From positions 1-9,275 of the forward strand of contig CAZMYR010000053.1 of the NCBI GenBank assembly GCA_964570585.1: a stretch of 9,275 nt of DNA, written 5' to 3'. Source of the DNA: G020354945 sp964570585. GTDB lineage: Bacteria; Omnitrophota; Gorgyraeia; JABMRG01; JAFGKX01. How positions within the stretch are numbered: position 1 is the stretch's first letter; each line of letters opens with the position of its first letter. Of the stretch, positions 5,760 to 9,275 are shown piece after piece. The position numbers and the translations under genes are program-made. The notes under the pieces were generated by a model, which did no database searches, had not been told where the DNA came from, and saw nothing but the letters and a program-made list of their open reading frames with translations.

Positions 5760-7318
5760 GTTCTAAATCTATAGCAAAATCAGCCTCGATTATAGGTTCG
5801 GCAACACTACTCAGCCGCATATTAGGCTTTATACGGGATGTAATAATTGCAAGGTTTTTTGGCACAGGCGCTATTTGCGATGCCTTTATTATGGCGTTTA
5901 GCATCCCTAACCTGTTGAGAGACTTGGTAGGAGAAGGGGCCGCAAATGCTGCTGTTGTGCCGGTGCTTACAGATGAACTGACCAAAAACGGAAGGGAAGA
6001 ATTCTGGAAATTAGCCCATGTCCTCTTTAACATATTTTTGGTTATACTTGCAGGTGTAACGGTATTGGGTGTCGTTTTTACGCCTGCTATTGTAAGTGTG
6101 ATAGCGTTTGGATTTAAGGTTTCTCCCGAAAAATTTCAACAGACCATAATTTTTACCCGGCTCCTTTTTCCTTTTATATTCTTTATAGGTTTGGCTGCTT
6201 ATGGCATGGGGGTTTTAAATACCCTAAAACACTTTACCATGCCAAGTTTAGGGCCTGCCCTTTTCAATGCGTCGATAATAATCTGCGCAATAATCCTTTA
6301 CAGGAGTATGGGTATTTATGGTCTGATATTAGGTGTGCTTATAGGAGGGGCATTTCAGTTTATCATACAGATTCCTGTTTTGATAAGAAAAGGTTTTACG
6401 CCTTTTAAACAATTTAGGTTTTATCATCGCAGGATAAAGGAAATCTTAAAACTTATGGGCCCGCGTGCAATAGGCGCATGTGTTTATCAGATAAATTTTG
6501 TTATCTCGCGCATGCTTGCTTCATGGCAGGCGGTAGTAGGCGTAGGGGCGGTATCCGGCCTTTATTATGCGAACAGGCTTTTTCAATTTCCCCTGGCAAT
6601 ATTTGCCATGTCTGTGGCCCGGGCCTCATTACCGACTATGTCCGAACATGTAGCCAGGCAGGATATAAAGAGATTAAAAGAGACGTTTTCTTTTTCCTTA
6701 AGAAATGTTTTTTTGGTTACGGTGCCTGCAGCGTGCGGCCTTATATTTTTACGATATCCGATAATAAGGATATTCTTTCAAAGAGGAAAGTTTGATGAAT
6801 ATTCGACATTTATTACATCCCAGGCCCTGCTTTATTATTCGATAGGACTTTTTGCGGTATCCGGCATAAAGATCCTGGTGAATTGTTTTTATTCGCTTCA
6901 TGATACCCGCACCCCTGTAAAGATAGCGTTCTTTTCATTAATCGTAAACGTTATCTTTAGCCTGCTTTTAATGGCGCCTTTAAAGATAGCCGGGCTGGCC
7001 TTAGCATCAACAATAGCTGTAATTTTCAATTTTTCTATGCTTATGATTCATTTAAGAAAAAGGATAGGCACCCTTGATGAAATAGGCCTTTTTATATTTT
7101 TTATCAAAGTAGCGCTATGCGCAATAGTTACAGGCATATCAGCCTATTGGCTGTTTCAAATTATCTGCACAACCTCAGGCGGCGTTTCTGCAGTTATCTT
7201 AGGGATTAATTTGATACTTACCGTATTCATCAGCGCTCTTTTATTCTTTCTTCTGGCAAAGATTGCAGGCATAGAAGAGGTAAACAAGATAGCAAAATGG
7301 ATATTAAAGAAAAAATAA
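5753..7318 (+). CDS. murJ: MurJ lipid II flippase (MviN family)
   Basis: MurJ flips the peptidoglycan precursor lipid II across the inner membrane. The 521-residue product matches the family from its first residues. LLSRILGFIRD carries the conserved Arg pair (R22 and R28), followed by RFFGTGAICDAF, AFSIPNLLRDLVGEG (with conserved R56) and AAVVPVLT. Alternating hydrophobic segments continue to the C-terminus, consistent with the family's 14 helices, and length is typical (about 510-525). The ATG at 5753 is supported by this family-like N-terminus, yet I see no Shine-Dalgarno sequence; the nearest AGAGG is 19 nt away. The start codon lies under the -35 box of the divergent rpsT promoter, so expression of the two may interfere. 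The 3' end overlaps uvrC by 22 bp, suggesting co-transcription and coupled translation. Confidence 0.95.
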   Translation: MSSSKSIAKSASIIGSATLLSRILGFIRDVIIARFFGTGAICDAFIMAFSIPNLLRDLVGEGAANAAVVPVLTDELTKNGREEFWKLAHVLFNIFLVILAGVTVLGVVFTPAIVSVIAFGFKVSPEKFQQTIIFTRLLFPFIFFIGLAAYGMGVLNTLKHFTMPSLGPALFNASIIICAIILYRSMGIYGLILGVLIGGAFQFIIQIPVLIRKGFTPFKQFRFYHRRIKEILKLMGPRAIGACVYQINFVISRMLASWQAVVGVGAVSGLYYANRLFQFPLAIFAMSVARASLPTMSEHVARQDIKRLKETFSFSLRNVFLVTVPAACGLIFLRYPIIRIFFQRGKFDEYSTFITSQALLYYSIGLFAVSGIKILVNCFYSLHDTRTPVKIAFFSLIVNVIFSLLLMAPLKIAGLALASTIAVIFNFSMLMIHLRKRIGTLDEIGLFIFFIKVALCAIVTGISAYWLFQIICTTSGGVSAVILGINLILTVFISALLFFLLAKIAGIEEVNKIAKWILKKK

Positions 7319-8769
7319 ACCCCGTCTCTAATAAGCACCTTAGAGACGGGATAAACAAAGCGCCGAATTCATGCGGCGTCTATTTAATTAAAAATGCAGA
7401 CGGAGATATCATCTATGCAGGTAAAGCCAGCTCTGTTAAAAAGAGATTAAGGTCTCATTTTAGGCGGCCTGCATCGGCTAAACAACAGGCTATGGTAGAG
7501 TCTGCACATGGTATAGATTATATACCTGCTTCGTCTGCTGAAGCAGCGCTTTTGTTAGAAGCAGCATTGATAAAAAGATACTCGCCAAAGTATAATGTTG
7601 CTTTAAAAGATGATAAGGCTTATCCTGTGCTTAAACTTACAATAAATGAGGATTTTCCACGCTTGTTTATAACCAGAAGGAAAATTGCCGACGGCTCTCT
7701 ATATTTCGGCCCTTATACCAACGCAAAATTATTAAGGAAGGCGTTAAAACTTATGGGTAGATTATTCCCTTTACGTAGCTGCAGAATTATGCCTGGCAAA
7801 CCCTGTCTGGATTTCCACATAGGGCAGTGTCTGGCACCGTGCATAGGGAAAATAACAAGGCAAGATTATAAAAGAATAGTTGAAAATGTAATTTTATTCT
7901 TAGAAGGCAAATCAGAACAATTAAAAAAATCGCTCGTAGAAGATATGAATAAGGCCTCATCCGAAGGTAACTTTGAACTCGCAGCTTATATAAGAGACCA
8001 GATAAAAGCTATATCTTCTATAACAGGTGCAGAAGCAGAAATGCCGGCTCAAAAGGCCACATATGCAGGCAGACGCCTTTTTAGGATATCGACACAATTA
8101 GAAGATTTACGCCGTAGGTTAAATTTGTCAAAGCCGCCTTTCGTTATTGAGGCTTTCGATGTATCTAATATAGCCGGCAAAGAAGCAGTGGGCTCTATGG
8201 TAGTTTTTAAAAACGGAAGGCCATTTAAAGACGACTATAGAAAGTTTAAGATAAAAACAGTCAGGGGAATAAATGATTATAGTATGATAAGAGAAATAGT
8301 AAACAGAAGATACCGCCGTTTGCTCGAAGAAAGGCAACCTTTGCCCGGTTTGATATTAATAGACGGAGGAAAGGGCCACTTATTAAGCGCAAAAAAACAA
8401 TTACGAAAATTAGGAATATGGCAGATACCAACAATTGCAATTGCCAAAAGTTTTGAATTGATATATACCCACGAAGAGGGCGAACCTCTTGGGTTAGACC
8501 CATCATCGCCGGCCTCATTATTAATTCAGAGGATAAGAGATGAGGCCCACCGCTTCGCAATAAGTTATCACAGATTGTTAAGGAGAAAAAAGATTACAGA
8601 ATCTGAGCTTGATAATATTCCCGGCTTGGGCCTGGCGAAAAAGAGATTACTCCTTGAGCATTTCGGCTCAGTAGATGAAATAAAAATGGCAGAGATAGAG
8701 GATTTAACTAAGGTTAAATATATAAATGAAAAACAGGCCAGGAGGATATACGATTACTTTAATAGATAA
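7297..8769 (+). CDS. uvrC: UvrABC excinuclease subunit C, short-linker form
   Basis: UvrC makes both incisions around a DNA lesion in nucleotide excision repair, after loading by UvrB. The 490-residue product has all functional parts: a GIY-YIG nuclease (GVY 27-29, YAG 40-42, likely catalytic E88 in LLLEAALIK); four cysteines (C162, C170, C178, C182) placed like those proposed to bind an iron-sulfur cluster; a UVR/UvrB-binding helix region (about 208-240); an RNase H-like nuclease with D288 (FDVSN), D356 (LIDGG) and H418 (RDEAHRF); and C-terminal helix-hairpin-helix motifs (IPGLGLAKK, 441-449). UvrC is usually about 560-620 residues. Here the stretch between UVR and RNase H-like domains is only about 45 residues, against roughly 110-140 in familiar UvrCs. 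The N-terminus carries 12 extra codons from a hairpin insertion. Removing them gives MDIKEKINKAPNSCGVY, a normal UvrC start, which supports ATG 7297. Confidence 0.95.
   Translation: MDIKEKINPVSNKHLRDGINKAPNSCGVYLIKNADGDIIYAGKASSVKKRLRSHFRRPASAKQQAMVESAHGIDYIPASSAEAALLLEAALIKRYSPKYNVALKDDKAYPVLKLTINEDFPRLFITRRKIADGSLYFGPYTNAKLLRKALKLMGRLFPLRSCRIMPGKPCLDFHIGQCLAPCIGKITRQDYKRIVENVILFLEGKSEQLKKSLVEDMNKASSEGNFELAAYIRDQIKAISSITGAEAEMPAQKATYAGRRLFRISTQLEDLRRRLNLSKPPFVIEAFDVSNIAGKEAVGSMVVFKNGRPFKDDYRKFKIKTVRGINDYSMIREIVNRRYRRLLEERQPLPGLILIDGGKGHLLSAKKQLRKLGIWQIPTIAIAKSFELIYTHEEGEPLGLDPSSPASLLIQRIRDEAHRFAISYHRLLRRKKITESELDNIPGLGLAKKRLLLEHFGSVDEIKMAEIEDLTKVKYINEKQARRIYDYFNR
7315..7356. repeat. Perfect hairpin mini-insertion with 6-bp target duplication in uvrC
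   Basis: CCCGTCTCTAA (7321-7331) and TTAGAGACGGG (7340-7350) form a perfect 11-bp inverted repeat around an 8-nt centre. The 30-bp unit is flanked by the direct repeat ATAAAC (7315-7320 and 7351-7356). Hairpin plus one flank is 36 bp, exactly 12 codons, and taking it out restores a normal UvrC N-terminus. The left ATAAAC copy contains the murJ stop codon, so murJ is not altered. There is no T tract, so it is not a standard terminator. Confidence 0.85.
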
Positions 8770-8772
8770 TTT

Positions 8773-8926
8773 AGATTTTGTATGCTTGCCTCCGCTTGTC
8801 GCTCGCAAAAAGAATTTCTTCGCCTTCGGCGAAGGGCACTTTTTGCTCGCTGTGGCAAAAATTGCTCACTTTTTGCCGTTGTTTTCGCAATTTTTGACAG
8901 TCGCTCCGGCAAGACATACAAAATCT
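8773..8926. repeat. Nested palindromic element in the uvrC-ogt gap
   Basis: The 172-bp gap after uvrC is almost filled by one structured block. Its ends are inverted: AGATTTTGTATGCTTGCC (8773-8790) against GGCAAGACATACAAAATCT (8908-8926), identical except for one extra base. Inside are GCAAAAAG/CTTTTTGC (8805-8812, 8839-8846) enclosing a perfect 7-bp hairpin CTTCGCC/GGCGAAG (8818-8834), and GGCAAAAA/TTTTTGCC (8854-8861, 8870-8877). CAAAAATTGC (8856-8865) can pair instead with GCAATTTTTG (8887-8896), so two folds exclude each other. CACTTTTTGC is directly repeated at 8837 and 8867. There is no convincing protein in it. It resembles a MITE or BIME-type repeat, and a role in ending uvrC transcripts is possible but not shown. 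Confidence 0.75.
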
Positions 8927-8941
8927 TAAACTATTAAAATA

Positions 8942-9271
8942 ATGACAAAGTTTGAGAGCAAAGTTTATAAGGAAGTTTCGAAAATCCCTAAGGGCGAGGT
9001 GCGCAGCTATAAATATATAGCAGCCAAAACAGGAAAACCAAATGCTTATAGGGCAGTAGCAAATGCGTTAAGGAAAAATCCTTTCATCGACAAAGTCCCC
9101 TGCCACCGAGTAATAAAATCCGATGGCAATATCGGCGGATTTTCCAGAGGGGTTAATGCGAAAAAAAGGCTACTAAAGGCCGAGGGATTGACGATAAGAG
9201 ATAATTATGTTATAATAAAAAAAAGACATGCTATAAACAATAAAGCAAAAAATCTCAAAGAACAAAGATAA
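8942..9271 (+). CDS. Small O6-alkylguanine-DNA alkyltransferase (MGMT/Ogt family)
   Basis: This family removes alkyl groups from O6 of guanine by transferring them to its own cysteine. The 109-residue product consists only of the DNA-binding/active-site domain. It starts FESKVYKEVSKIPKGEVRSY, of which the core is IPKGEVRSY, then has the recognition helix with the likely 'arginine finger' R37 in YRAVANAL, the active-site PCHRV with C54, and the GGFSRGVNAKKRLL stretch. The N-terminal domain of full-size Ogt/MGMT is missing. The Cys in PCHRV separates it from the alkyltransferase-like (ATL) proteins, where that Cys is usually Trp, so real transferase activity is plausible. The basic tail (about 93-109) is longer than needed. 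No Shine-Dalgarno sequence or clear promoter is seen, and the gene follows a structured repeat after uvrC, so it may or may not share the uvrC transcript. Confidence 0.9.
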   Translation: MTKFESKVYKEVSKIPKGEVRSYKYIAAKTGKPNAYRAVANALRKNPFIDKVPCHRVIKSDGNIGGFSRGVNAKKRLLKAEGLTIRDNYVIIKKRHAINNKAKNLKEQR

Positions 9272-9275
9272 TTTA

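Noticed and set aside
7321..7350. uvrC hairpin as an intrinsic terminator of murJ
   Set aside because: No T tract follows on either strand, and the sequence is inside the uvrC coding region; flanking direct repeats point to insertion.
8773..8926. CRISPR array or tRNA/ncRNA gene
   Set aside because: Repeats are inverted and irregular, without equal spacers, and no cloverleaf or conserved RNA motif is visible.
8726..8929. 67-codon open frame across the uvrC end and the following repeat
   Set aside because: It runs through palindromic repeat sequence and the uvrC 3' end; there is no recognisable protein.

Overview
The window is ordinary bacterial chromosome from an AT-rich, diderm (outer-membrane) bacterium. 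BamD-like and LptE-like outer-membrane assembly proteins, together with MurJ, point to a Gram-negative envelope. The protein character, the BamD-like/LptE/HolA order and the abundance of small palindromic repeats resemble uncultured lineages such as Candidatus Omnitrophota. That placement is inference from general familiarity, not from a search.

Layout. 1-2226 (+): a ComEC/Rec2 DNA-uptake channel whose 5' end lies outside the window; the frame is open from base 1. 2325-2829 (+): a self-contained unit of extended -10 promoter, small PilZ-domain protein and intrinsic terminator. 2832-5397 (+): a second strong promoter, apparently giving a leaderless start, drives a tight operon of a TPR BamD-like protein, an LptE-like lipoprotein and the DNA polymerase III delta subunit (holA). 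5331-5759 (-): rpsT (ribosomal protein S20) is convergent with holA. Its promoter -35 box covers the start codon of murJ, its leader holds an 18-bp hairpin, and its terminator lies inside the holA coding sequence. 5753-8769 (+): murJ (lipid II flippase) and uvrC (short form) overlap by 22 bp. 8773-8926: a nested palindromic repeat. 8942-9271 (+): a small one-domain O6-alkylguanine-DNA alkyltransferase.

The genes cover DNA uptake, repair and replication (comEC, holA, uvrC, ogt-like) and envelope building (BamD-like, LptE-like, murJ). All are housekeeping families and no defence or biosynthetic island is visible.

The notable signal is a set of five different palindromic miniature elements in 9.3 kb. 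Three lie in frame in or near the N-terminal part of conserved genes (comEC, lptE, uvrC), one is in the rpsT leader and one is in the uvrC-ogt spacer. The uvrC element is the clearest case: a perfect 11-bp-stem hairpin of 30 bp flanked by a 6-bp direct repeat (ATAAAC). Removing one repeat copy plus the hairpin (36 bp, 12 codons) restores a textbook UvrC N-terminus. This recalls the palindromic elements that insert in frame into Rickettsia genes, but with short target duplications and several unrelated-looking sequence families.
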